Source: Clostridia bacterium (GTDB lineage Bacteria; Bacillota; Clostridia; Oscillospirales; CAG-272). Taken from it: a stretch of 64,000 bases of DNA. The stretch spans positions 34,609 to 98,608 of the forward strand of contig JAFTRA010000015.1 of assembly GCA_017462485.1 (NCBI GenBank). The letters are read 5' to 3'. Position numbers and translations under genes: made by a program. The notes beneath the pieces were generated by a model, which was not told the DNA's origin, searched no databases, and saw nothing but the letters and a program-made list of their open reading frames with translations. This document shows positions 7,705 through 16,021 of the stretch, in pieces; position 1 is the first letter of the stretch, and each line of letters begins with the position of its first letter.

Positions 7705-10431
7705 TTATTTTTTTGCTTTCGCTCTTATGTCTTTTATAATCTCGTGCGGCCACTTGAACTTAAACTTTCTAACGGCAACGTCAAGAAGGAATGCAACAAG
7801 AGCAATAATTATAAATACGATTCGAGGATCTATTACTTTGTGTATGAATTTTACAACGTTCTCAAACACCTCTGTGGGCTCAGTGAGAACAAATCCATCT
7901 CCGTCTCTGGCAAGCTCGGCAAGGAATTCCGCCTTTTCCGTGCTATCAAAGAACATATCATACTCCTTCGAATAAGAGAATGCCTTATATGTCGTATTAG
8001 TTGAGATAAGTCTGCCGTCAGCAGCCTTTTTGTTAACGGTTATCTCATATACACCGGGCTTCGTTATAACAAAGCTTACTCGACCGAAGCCGTCTTCGGC
8101 AGAGGGGTGAAGAGTCATAGGCTCAGCATCTGCAAAGGTTGGGTCAATAACAACCTCGATAAGCTCACCCTCGGCAACGTCGGTATATATGTTCAAACGG
8201 TTACTGTAGTTCTCCTCTTTCAAGGAAAGGTCTATATCGGTGGTGCGAACGCTCTCCGTGGGGAACAAAGCAGACACCATATTGTTTACAAGAGTCTTTC
8301 CAACCTCGTCAGAGAGGAACTGAGAGGACCAAGTACCGTTAAGGTCGCACATAAAGCTTCCGACAGTACCCTTTCCAAACTTCCACTGCGCGTATATAGG
8401 AACGAATTCACCCATAAGAACAGCCTCAGCGCCATCCTTAAGCTTCGTTCCGTAGAATCCGTCAAGAGACGGAATATCCGAATTTTTTATTCCGTTGACA
8501 ACCGAATTATGAGTTTTAATCGTAGGAGTAAAGGTCTCGTAGTTAACGTCCTTTATCTCGGGAACCTGAAGGTCCTCACGCATAGCCTGAGGAGTATCGC
8601 TGATTTTCTTTACGTCGTGATAGTTATCAGCGCCAACGCCGTTCGTTTCCGTAGCGGCATAGGTTTCGAGTATGTACTTCATATGCGCATCCGCGCCCTC
8701 GGTTTCTATACCGATAATCGACATAGTTATACCAAGCTCGGCGTTACGCTTCATTGCAGCACCGTAATCCTCCTCGTCATCACCCGGAGCACCGTCCGTA
8801 ACGAGAATGATATGTCGCTTCTCAACCTCAGTGAGAGCGGTAAGCGCACTTCCCGCACGTTCAAGAGCGCTGGTGAATATGGTTTCACCACCACCTCTGG
8901 GAAGGTCGTCTATGGCTGAAAGTATTTTATCTCTTTGCGTACGAGGCGTAAGCTCAAGGTCCTCTGAATAGTCCTTCGCAAAGGTCATAATACCTATCCA
9001 GTCACGCTCGGAAAGAGCGTCAAGACACGATATTACACCCTGCTGAGCTGCGTAAAGCTTACTCTTTTCAAAGGGTACGGTTCCTCCCTGATCGGGGGGC
9101 ATATACATTGAACCCGACGTATCTATTACAACAACAACCGCTACCGGAGGAGTATAATTGATAACCTCAACGGGTAAAAGCTCTTGATAAAGAGAGCCGT
9201 ACATATCCTCACGAGTCCAAGCATTTGCCTCAAAAATGCTATCGGACGGATTCGCATCCTCTTTATTACCGCAAACGGTAAAGAGACCGCCTCCGATATC
9301 CTTTACGTACGAATAAAGTATCTTGTCAAAGCCATCGGGAAGATCAGCATTCGAAACGTTAAGGAGAATTACCTCGTCATACGCGCGAAGCTCATCTACC
9401 GTCTTAGGCATTTTTTCTTCATCATACGAATTGATGACGGTAACCTTCTTGTCGGTCATAATACCGCGCAAGCTTTCGGACTCGTTGGCTATACTCTCAA
9501 TAATAAGGATTTTGTCAAACACCTCAATATTGACGTAAGTATTATAGCTGTTATTTTCTACGAGAGTGTCCCCATCGCTCTCTATTTCAAAGTTGAGCTT
9601 ATGAAGTCCGGGAACGGGAAATACGACTTCAAGCTCTATTTCTTGCACACCTCTTGAGAGTCTTATCTCTCTGGGCTCGCCTATTATCGTTGCGTTATCG
9701 AAAACGGAAATAGTTGCCGAACCATCATATGAGCTCTCAAGACCAACCTTAACCTCGAAAACTTCACCGTGACGCAGGGTATGCTCGGGAAGAGTTGTGG
9801 AAATTATCTGAACCTCATCGCCATGCTCATCAGGGAAATGCACGGTATCAACCTTTATTCCCTCTGCAGCTATGTTTTTTATTACTCCAAGCGCTTCCGA
9901 ATCGGTTTCAACACCATCGGAGAGAAGCACGATACGTGCTGACTCGGGCTTGGTGAACAAGCTTTTTGCATATACAAGCGCTGAAGCTATATCCGTAGCG
10001 GTATCGTCAGGCGCTTCCGCCGTAAGATATCCACGAAGCACCTCTTCTGTGTTATCGCTTATAGGAGCGGCGAGAACCTGATTATATCCAAAGGTAACTA
10101 CGCCAATCTTAAAATCTTCATATGCGTCCGTTATAACCGCACGGACAAAGTCATCCTTCAAAGTGTCGGAATCCTCGTTCGAATGCGACTTATCCACAAG
10201 AATTATAACCTCGTTATCCTTATTGGGAACGTCATATTGGAAATCAATTCCGGCAAGAACTGTAATGCTTAACACGAGCGCCGTTATATGAAGCACAAGC
10301 GAAACTATACGGTTTCTGTTACGTCTGTACTTTTTATTGCTGAGAAAATAAGGAATCAGCGAAAAAGCTAACGCCGGTATGAGAAGAAGGAGAAACCATG
10401 GTCTATCGAAATTTATTGAAAAATTAAGCAC
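7705..10431 (-). CDS. Membrane protein with two VWA domains
   Basis: This 908-residue protein starts at GTG after AAGGAGGAAGG. Two N-terminal membrane segments (about 11-30 and 41-61) resemble the BatA/aerotolerance-type N-terminus. A first VWA-like domain starts near residue 73 with a D-x-S-x-S motif (DKSHS). A second, more canonical VWA domain starts near residue 435 with the MIDAS motif DTSGSM and a later TDGAPGDDEE segment. A C-terminal membrane helix lies near 870-895. Most of the protein should face outward. In MoxR-linked operons such proteins are thought to act with the AAA+ ATPase in metal-dependent assembly of protein complexes. The gene is 12 bp after the BatA-like gene. The pairing of two VWA domains in one chain is notable; the exact client is unknown. 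Confidence 0.88.
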   Translation of the reverse strand: MLNFSINFDRPWFLLLLIPALAFSLIPYFLSNKKYRRNRNRIVSLVLHITALVLSITVLAGIDFQYDVPNKDNEVIILVDKSHSNEDSDTLKDDFVRAVITDAYEDFKIGVVTFGYNQVLAAPISDNTEEVLRGYLTAEAPDDTATDIASALVYAKSLFTKPESARIVLLSDGVETDSEALGVIKNIAAEGIKVDTVHFPDEHGDEVQIISTTLPEHTLRHGEVFEVKVGLESSYDGSATISVFDNATIIGEPREIRLSRGVQEIELEVVFPVPGLHKLNFEIESDGDTLVENNSYNTYVNIEVFDKILIIESIANESESLRGIMTDKKVTVINSYDEEKMPKTVDELRAYDEVILLNVSNADLPDGFDKILYSYVKDIGGGLFTVCGNKEDANPSDSIFEANAWTREDMYGSLYQELLPVEVINYTPPVAVVVVIDTSGSMYMPPDQGGTVPFEKSKLYAAQQGVISCLDALSERDWIGIMTFAKDYSEDLELTPRTQRDKILSAIDDLPRGGGETIFTSALERAGSALTALTEVEKRHIILVTDGAPGDDEEDYGAAMKRNAELGITMSIIGIETEGADAHMKYILETYAATETNGVGADNYHDVKKISDTPQAMREDLQVPEIKDVNYETFTPTIKTHNSVVNGIKNSDIPSLDGFYGTKLKDGAEAVLMGEFVPIYAQWKFGKGTVGSFMCDLNGTWSSQFLSDEVGKTLVNNMVSALFPTESVRTTDIDLSLKEENYSNRLNIYTDVAEGELIEVVIDPTFADAEPMTLHPSAEDGFGRVSFVITKPGVYEITVNKKAADGRLISTNTTYKAFSYSKEYDMFFDSTEKAEFLAELARDGDGFVLTEPTEVFENVVKFIHKVIDPRIVFIIIALVAFLLDVAVRKFKFKWPHEIIKDIRAKAKK

Positions 10432-10443
10432 TTTCCTTCCTCC

Positions 10444-12411
10444 TTAATTAGTCTCTCGCGACTTCAACCACCACTCAAGGAACATTAATGCTACAAGAGC
10501 GAGCGCGAAATAAAATACAAGATCGAGATTTGCATCTTCAAGCACGGGGGGATAATAAGGATTCGTAAGAGAATCCAACTCACGCACTATATTGCTTTCA
10601 TCATCAGGGATAGTAACGTAGAAGTTCTCTACCACCTGCTGACCCGAAATCGGGGTCTGCGTAACGGTATAAAGACCGGGAGCATCAGCGGCAATCTTCG
10701 CTGGGAATTCGGTGAATTCCGCACTTATGCTTGCAGGTCCCGTAACCGAAAGCTCAGGGCTTCTCGAATTAAGAGTAACCTCGTCGTAAAGCTCTACAAC
10801 GGGCGACTCGAAGGTAGAAGGTATGTAATGCTCAAGAATATTGTTCATCAAAAGAGGAAACTCAGGTGTCAACGCAATATTTGAATAATGCATACTGAAT
10901 GAGAACAGAACGAGCTTTGCTTCAGGATCATTTTTTGCGATTACGATAGGATTTTCGTCAACGTAAAGAAGAGGCGTATATCCACTGTCATAAGCATTGA
11001 TTTTTCTATATCTGGTAACGGTAATGTTTTCCGCATCAACGCCTTTCATAATCTCGTGAGAAACCTCGTTTGCATTAAGGTTTTTCTCACCCGTAAAGCC
11101 TAACTGATTTCCAAGAACGAAATCCGTACCCTTAGGTAACGTATCGGGGTCTATGAGTATAACAAGACCGTCGGTAGGAATCGTTTTCGGCATATGGTGC
11201 TCGAATATGTATATATCATATCCGCTAAGCTCGGGCTCCTTGCCCATTCCCATCTGAATCATCTTTTCATCGTCATGGATCTCGTCTATCTCTATATCCC
11301 AATCGTCTTTGAGTTGGTTACGTAAGCCCATAAGAGCGCCACTGACGAAGTTGTTGATTTTGGTACTGTAATATTGTACCCTGAGAGTCTGAGGAGTTCC
11401 ACCGTACAGATAGAAGGAGTTATCTATCTCAAGCGCATCGTTCTCCTGCACGTAGCAATATACGTGATCGTAAGCAAAGAGCTTAAGATCCGTGATATCA
11501 TCGTTCTCGTTATTACCAAAGCGAATGGTGGTTCGCTCGTTCATATCGAGGAGCGCATCGTACTCAAGCTTGAGAGTACCGCCGTTAACCGTCTCGGAAG
11601 AATCACCCTGACCGTAAACACCGTATGCACCGTGTATTTCAAGGTAAATTTTAACGCTGTTAACTCTTCCGTACGTTGCTGTATCAACCTCAAATCTGTA
11701 ATAGTTATCGTCGATAACCGCTCTTACGTCAAGGATAGCCGCGTTCCACTCCGATACGTCGGAAACGTCGTTGACAGTAACCTTTCCGTCATCGATATAT
11801 TTAGTACCTGTGTAAAGAATTACCTCCGCCTTAGCGTTTTCCTCAAGCACGTCCTCGGCAAGCATCATCGCTCCGTCTATATCAGCATTACCCCAAGTGC
11901 ACTTCAATCCAAGCGGTGAAACAAGCTCGGCGAGCTGCGCGGTAACGGTGTCTTTCTGAGACGAATCCGCTCTCTGACAAATTAAAGAAGCCTCTCTGCC
12001 TGCAAGAATTACCGTAACCACGCTTCCGTCTGACATTACTTCAGTCGCGGTTTTTTCTGCCTCGGCAACAGCGCGCTCAAAGCGCGTCTCGCCCTCAAGC
12101 TCGGAGAACATAGACGCCGATGCGTCAATGATAAGAACTTTTTCCTTAGCCGCTTTTTCATCCTCAGCGTCAATATAAGGCTGAGTAAGGATGAAAGTGC
12201 ATGCCGTTACAATAAGCACCTGACATATTATCAGGAGGATATTGCGCAGCTTACTAAGAGGCATTTTCTTTTTTCGGTATTTCAAGCTGAGCTTCCAAAC
12301 GTAAGTACTGGAAATATATTTATTTTGATAATTAGGTTTTATTATGTATATTATCAAAAGAATAATAAGGCCGATAAAACCTAAAAAACCAATAGGAGTA
12401 AGCCAACTCAT
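10444..12411 (-). CDS. BatA-like membrane protein with one VWA domain
   Basis: This 655-residue protein has two N-terminal membrane helices (about 6-24 and 58-76) flanking a basic loop, as in BatA-type proteins. A VWA domain begins near residue 93 with DASASM (Asp96), a D-x-S-x-S variant of the MIDAS motif. A beta-rich middle part follows, then a C-terminal membrane helix (about 625-648). Its start ATG overlaps the DUF58 stop by four bases (ATGA), so the two are translationally coupled. The preceding AGGTGGG serves as ribosome binding site. Together with MoxR and DUF58 it forms the conserved core of a MoxR-type cluster. Confidence 0.88.
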   Translation of the reverse strand: MSWLTPIGFLGFIGLIILLIIYIIKPNYQNKYISSTYVWKLSLKYRKKKMPLSKLRNILLIICQVLIVTACTFILTQPYIDAEDEKAAKEKVLIIDASASMFSELEGETRFERAVAEAEKTATEVMSDGSVVTVILAGREASLICQRADSSQKDTVTAQLAELVSPLGLKCTWGNADIDGAMMLAEDVLEENAKAEVILYTGTKYIDDGKVTVNDVSDVSEWNAAILDVRAVIDDNYYRFEVDTATYGRVNSVKIYLEIHGAYGVYGQGDSSETVNGGTLKLEYDALLDMNERTTIRFGNNENDDITDLKLFAYDHVYCYVQENDALEIDNSFYLYGGTPQTLRVQYYSTKINNFVSGALMGLRNQLKDDWDIEIDEIHDDEKMIQMGMGKEPELSGYDIYIFEHHMPKTIPTDGLVILIDPDTLPKGTDFVLGNQLGFTGEKNLNANEVSHEIMKGVDAENITVTRYRKINAYDSGYTPLLYVDENPIVIAKNDPEAKLVLFSFSMHYSNIALTPEFPLLMNNILEHYIPSTFESPVVELYDEVTLNSRSPELSVTGPASISAEFTEFPAKIAADAPGLYTVTQTPISGQQVVENFYVTIPDDESNIVRELDSLTNPYYPPVLEDANLDLVFYFALALVALMFLEWWLKSRETN

Positions 12412-13307
12412 GCCATTATACCCACCTTTAAGAGTTCTTTAAACAGCATCTTCTCAATCGGCTGATCTGTTGATACCGATACAAAGGACACACCGCGGGA
12501 ATTACAGAAGGAGTGAATGCCCTCGACAAAATCGCGCATAGCCTCCTCGTACGCCAGTTGCGACGCACGGTCTATGTTTATCTTCATATTTTTCATATCC
12601 GTAATATCCTCGCTCTCAAGGTCGATAAGATTAACACGTCCTGTGTAAAGGGGGTCTCTCTCCTCGGGAGTAAGTATCTGAACAAGAAGAACCTGTCTCT
12701 TTTTATAAACAAGATAATCAACGGCACGGCGCCAATCTTCCTCAGTAAAGAAATCCGAGATAATAACGGTAAGACCGTCATTACTGCCCGTGTCCTGACA
12801 TCCTATTATTGCGCGAGATATATCAGAGCCGCCATCGAATTCAAGCTTCTCAAGCTCGCTTATCGCGCTGAAGAACGGCTTCTTACCAACTATCGTACCA
12901 AACGGATTTTTCGCCTTATCGCCGCTAATCAGATGATACGAAACCTTATCCATATTATGTACCGAGAGGTATCCGAGAGCTGCCGCAGTGGCTATAACGT
13001 ATTGCGCCTTTGCGGGATTATCCTTACCAAGCGATGCAGAGCAATCGATAAATATCTGAGTATGCATCTGGCGCTCGTCGGTAAACAGCTTCAAGAAGAA
13101 CTTCTCAAAACGGCTGTAAAGATTCCAGTCGATACGGCGTATATCGTCACCAAGCACGTATTCACGGTAGTCGGCAAATTCGACCGTCTGTCCGTATGTA
13201 CGCACAAGATGCTTGCCGCCGAAGAAGCCCGCAAGATCAGCACGGAGCTCCAGCGATAAGGTCTCTAGCTGGCTGAAAAACCCGTCGTTTAAATACGAAC
13301 CTTTCAC
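12408..13307 (-). CDS. DUF58 domain protein
   Basis: This 299-residue protein has the DUF58 hallmark region RTYGQTVEFADYREY, then GDDIRRIDWNLYSR, and a VWA-like strand FIDCSASL with D-x-S-x-S. No membrane helix is evident, so it is cytoplasmic. DUF58 proteins regularly follow MoxR ATPases and are thought to link them to VWA membrane partners. The GTG at 13307 is the earliest possible start because an in-frame TAA lies just before it; no good ribosome binding site is seen, which leaves the start less certain. The 117-bp gap upstream contains a small hairpin (13322-13339). Confidence 0.9.
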   Translation of the reverse strand: MKGSYLNDGFFSQLETLSLELRADLAGFFGGKHLVRTYGQTVEFADYREYVLGDDIRRIDWNLYSRFEKFFLKLFTDERQMHTQIFIDCSASLGKDNPAKAQYVIATAAALGYLSVHNMDKVSYHLISGDKAKNPFGTIVGKKPFFSAISELEKLEFDGGSDISRAIIGCQDTGSNDGLTVIISDFFTEEDWRRAVDYLVYKKRQVLLVQILTPEERDPLYTGRVNLIDLESEDITDMKNMKINIDRASQLAYEEAMRDFVEGIHSFCNSRGVSFVSVSTDQPIEKMLFKELLKVGIMA

Positions 13308-13424
13308 TATTTATGACCATCGTTTCCGAAAACGGAAACTACCTTTCTTTGCAATGATTAACCTCGGCAAACCACTAAGCATTTTCACAAGGGGGCTTCA
13401 ATGGATCTGCCATTTTTTTCGAAT

Positions 13425-14501
13425 TTAGGCCTTTTTACCGAAAAGTCCGCGTTTCTTTGCTGTGTTTTCGTCCTCGGTGGGCTGCACCTTTTCCGCCTTC
13501 TTCTCGCTGGCAATTCCGCATCTTACAGCAAGCTCATCGATTATCTTTTCAATGATCTCGTCTGCAGAAACTCTCTCGGCAACAGCCTCGAAGGTGAGCT
13601 TCATACGGTGGCGGAGTACGGGATATGCAAGAGAATTAACGTCGTTATAAGAAACGTTGTATCTTCCGCTCATAAGAGCCTTTACCTTAGCAGCGGATAT
13701 GAGAGCCTGACCTGCTCTGGGAGATGCTCCGAGACGAACGTACTTCTTGGCAGCCTCACTTGCGCACTCGCTATCGGGATGAGTTGCAGAGCAAAGCATC
13801 ATAGCGTATTTCATAACCTCTTCCGCAACGGGAATCTGGTTAGCGGTAGCGCGCATTTCAAGAAGATCAGAGCCGTTACAAGCGGCATCAGCAACCTCTG
13901 CCATGGTCTTCTGCGTCATATTAACGATTCCCATAAGCTCGTCAAGAGTGGGGTTCTTAACTATAATCTTGAACATGAAACGGTCCATCTGAGCCTCAGG
14001 AAGAGGATAAGTACCGTCCTGCTCAACAGGGTTCTGAGTTGCAAGCACGAAGAAGGGCTCTTCAAGCTTTCTGGAAACACCCATAACCGTAACAGTATGC
14101 TCCTGCATCGCCTCAAGAAGAGCCGACTGAGTCTTAGGAGTGGCACGGTTAATCTCGTCCGCAAGAATTATGTTCGAGAAGATAGGACCGGGCTGGAACT
14201 CGAAGTTGGAGTTACCGTTCTCGTCCTTTACGATAATGTTGGTACCTGTTACGTCCGCAGGCATAAGGTCGGGAGTAAACTGTATTCTTGAGAAGGGAAG
14301 GTCGAATACACGTCCAAGAGAACGTACAAGACGGGTCTTACCAACTCCGGGAACACCCTCAAGAAGCACGTTACCGCCTGCGATCATAGCGATTACCGCA
14401 CCCTCAATTACCTCTTTCTGACCGATAACGTCACGCTCAATCTGCTTAAAGATGTTATCGCACTGTACCTTAAATTTTGTCAAATTCTGTTCTGTAACCA
14501 T
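13425..14501 (-). CDS. MoxR-family AAA+ ATPase
   Basis: This 358-residue protein has Walker A GVPGVGKT (residues 49-56) and Walker B ILADEINRA (Asp115-Glu116), followed by the MoxR-typical segment TPKTQSALLEAMQE. ATQNPVEQDGTYPLPEAQ (sensor 1 region) and ASPRAGQ (sensor 2 region) are also present. MoxR proteins are cytoplasmic chaperone-like ATPases that act on protein complexes together with DUF58 and VWA partners. The C-terminus has a basic, charged tail after about residue 325. It is second in the operon, 68 bp after the membrane protein gene. Confidence 0.95.
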   Translation of the reverse strand: MVTEQNLTKFKVQCDNIFKQIERDVIGQKEVIEGAVIAMIAGGNVLLEGVPGVGKTRLVRSLGRVFDLPFSRIQFTPDLMPADVTGTNIIVKDENGNSNFEFQPGPIFSNIILADEINRATPKTQSALLEAMQEHTVTVMGVSRKLEEPFFVLATQNPVEQDGTYPLPEAQMDRFMFKIIVKNPTLDELMGIVNMTQKTMAEVADAACNGSDLLEMRATANQIPVAEEVMKYAMMLCSATHPDSECASEAAKKYVRLGASPRAGQALISAAKVKALMSGRYNVSYNDVNSLAYPVLRHRMKLTFEAVAERVSADEIIEKIIDELAVRCGIASEKKAEKVQPTEDENTAKKRGLFGKKA

Positions 14502-14569
14502 TGTCTTTCTTAGCCTCGTTTTTATGTAATATTTTTTAAAAATTCAATTCTTAACGTTCGAGATTTTGC

Positions 14570-15571
14570 TTACTTTATGATACCGAAGTAAGTCTCAATT
14601 ATATCGCGCATTTCATCGGAGATATCTTCCCTCTCCTCAAGAGCCTTAAGAAGATCCTCGTAATAATGCTCATAAACGTCTCGGTAGTAGGTATCACCGT
14701 CAATTATCTGGTTTACCTCCTCGTACTTACCGCCTCCGCCGCCGGGATTGTTCTGATCTCCGGGGCCCTGACCTTCACCGGGTACGTCATCGGGCTCGTC
14801 CTCATCGTCGCCCGCATCCTCGTCGTCCTTTACCTCAATAAATATTGCGGAGACCTCAATGTCCTTAGTGACCTCCGTATCCTTTCTTGAGGGATTGAAG
14901 ACACCGTCGTTCCATGCAAGGAACATATATCCGTCCTCCGCTACGGCAAGCACGCGCTCACCGTCCTCACCGTCGGTAACAGTCTGCTCGGCATTACCTA
15001 TTATGTAGCCGCCCTTGCCGACAGAATACTTGACGTTGAACTCTTCGGGAGGCTCAGGCGGGAATATCATATGCCATACCTCAATACCCGAAGGAATCAC
15101 ACCGGCATTACTTAAAGCTTCCGTGGTGAATGCTCCCGCAAAAAGCGTACCGAATACCGCGATAAGCACGATTATTACGGTAGCGATTTTTATTTTTACT
15201 TGCTTTTTGTCAAGCTTGCCGAGATTCTCAACAGCGTCGCGACGCTGCACTTCAGCAATATAGGAGTCGTCCCCTTCAAGCTCAACCATCGTTATCAGAC
15301 GCTCGTCAAGTCCGTATCGGTCGAGGCGCTTTGCATTTTTCTTGACCGTGGGCGAGAACACCGTTTTGTAAAACACAAGCATCAGAGCCAGAGTTACAAC
15401 AACGAATGATAACACCGCAGGAAGAATACCGTTTGAGCTCAAGAACCAGAATACCGTTGCAACAACGAATCCGACTCCCGCGCCAAACACCGCTCCGAGA
15501 AGCAGAGATTTAATTATCGCCTCTCTCCGAAGAACCGAGTCATAACGATCAAATTTTTTCTGTGATTTCAT
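14570..15571 (-). CDS. Membrane protein heading the MoxR operon, unknown function
   Basis: This 333-residue protein has two N-terminal membrane helices (about 21-42 and 46-68) and a third near 127-150. An outside domain at about 170-245 resembles a degenerate InlB-type repeat (FNVKYSVGKGG...FLAWNDG...VSAIF). An acidic linker, a Gly/Asn/Pro-rich linker and a helical C-terminal tail follow. I do not recognise a named family. It is the first gene after the promoter at 15645-15673 and directly precedes MoxR, so it is probably a membrane partner of that system. The InlB-like segment ties it to the surface proteins further along. Confidence 0.8.
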   Translation of the reverse strand: MKSQKKFDRYDSVLRREAIIKSLLLGAVFGAGVGFVVATVFWFLSSNGILPAVLSFVVVTLALMLVFYKTVFSPTVKKNAKRLDRYGLDERLITMVELEGDDSYIAEVQRRDAVENLGKLDKKQVKIKIATVIIVLIAVFGTLFAGAFTTEALSNAGVIPSGIEVWHMIFPPEPPEEFNVKYSVGKGGYIIGNAEQTVTDGEDGERVLAVAEDGYMFLAWNDGVFNPSRKDTEVTKDIEVSAIFIEVKDDEDAGDDEDEPDDVPGEGQGPGDQNNPGGGGGKYEEVNQIIDGDTYYRDVYEHYYEDLLKALEEREDISDEMRDIIETYFGIIK

Positions 15572-15644
15572 TGCAAAAACCGTTTCCTTAAATATTTTTT
15601 TTACGCCTATATTAAGATAACGCGCGCAAAAAAGTCTGTTAATT

Positions 15645-15673
15645 ATTATAACATATTTTCCACTTTATGTCAA
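15645..15673 (-). promoter_or_regulatory. Sigma-A promoter of the MoxR/VWA/lipoprotein operon
   Basis: On the minus strand TTGACA (15668-15673) and TATAAT (15645-15650), both perfect, are separated by 17 bp. They lie about 75 bp upstream of the first gene's start at 15571. Confidence 0.9.
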
Positions 15674-15820
15674 CCTTTGTCGCAACATTTCAATGTTCGT
15701 TCTTGTTAATTTTTCTTCATTTTTTCGGCGCATTTTTGTTCATTTTTACCATATTATTTCAAACCACTCTCGAGCATTCGTCTTAATATCAAATTCCTTT
15801 AATTAAGAAAGAAACATTTA

Positions 15821-15875
15821 AAAATGCAAAAAAGAGCAAGAGTACAAGGAAAAAAATCCTCATAATCTTGCTCTT
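15821..15875 (-). terminator. Terminator of the giant LRR gene
   Basis: A 9-bp stem aagagcaag/cttgctctt (15832-15840 and 15867-15875) with a 26-nt loop is followed on the minus strand by a T-rich run. It lies about 150 bp after the stop at 16022. Confidence 0.75.
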
Positions 15876-15879
15876 ATTT

Positions 15880-16021
15880 ATCGATTGGCGGCTTGCATAA
15901 ACCTGCCGAACGGTAGATTTACTTCCCTACTGCGCACAAGAGCGCTTTAGGAAATCCGCGATCCACCGTGATGCCCCAGCGGACATCACGGTAAACCTTA
16001 ATTATGCGACTGATTTAATAA
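15880..16021 (-). ncRNA. Structured 3' untranslated region of the giant LRR gene (candidate)
   Basis: Between the stop codon and the terminator, the minus-strand transcript can form three successive hairpins: accgtgatg/catcacggt (15965-15973 with 15984-15992), a GCGC-centred stem (15923-15953) and taaacct/agattta (15898-15904 with 15915-15921). This is denser structure than in other intergenic regions of the window. No known RNA family is recognised; it may simply protect the mRNA 3' end. Confidence 0.35.
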
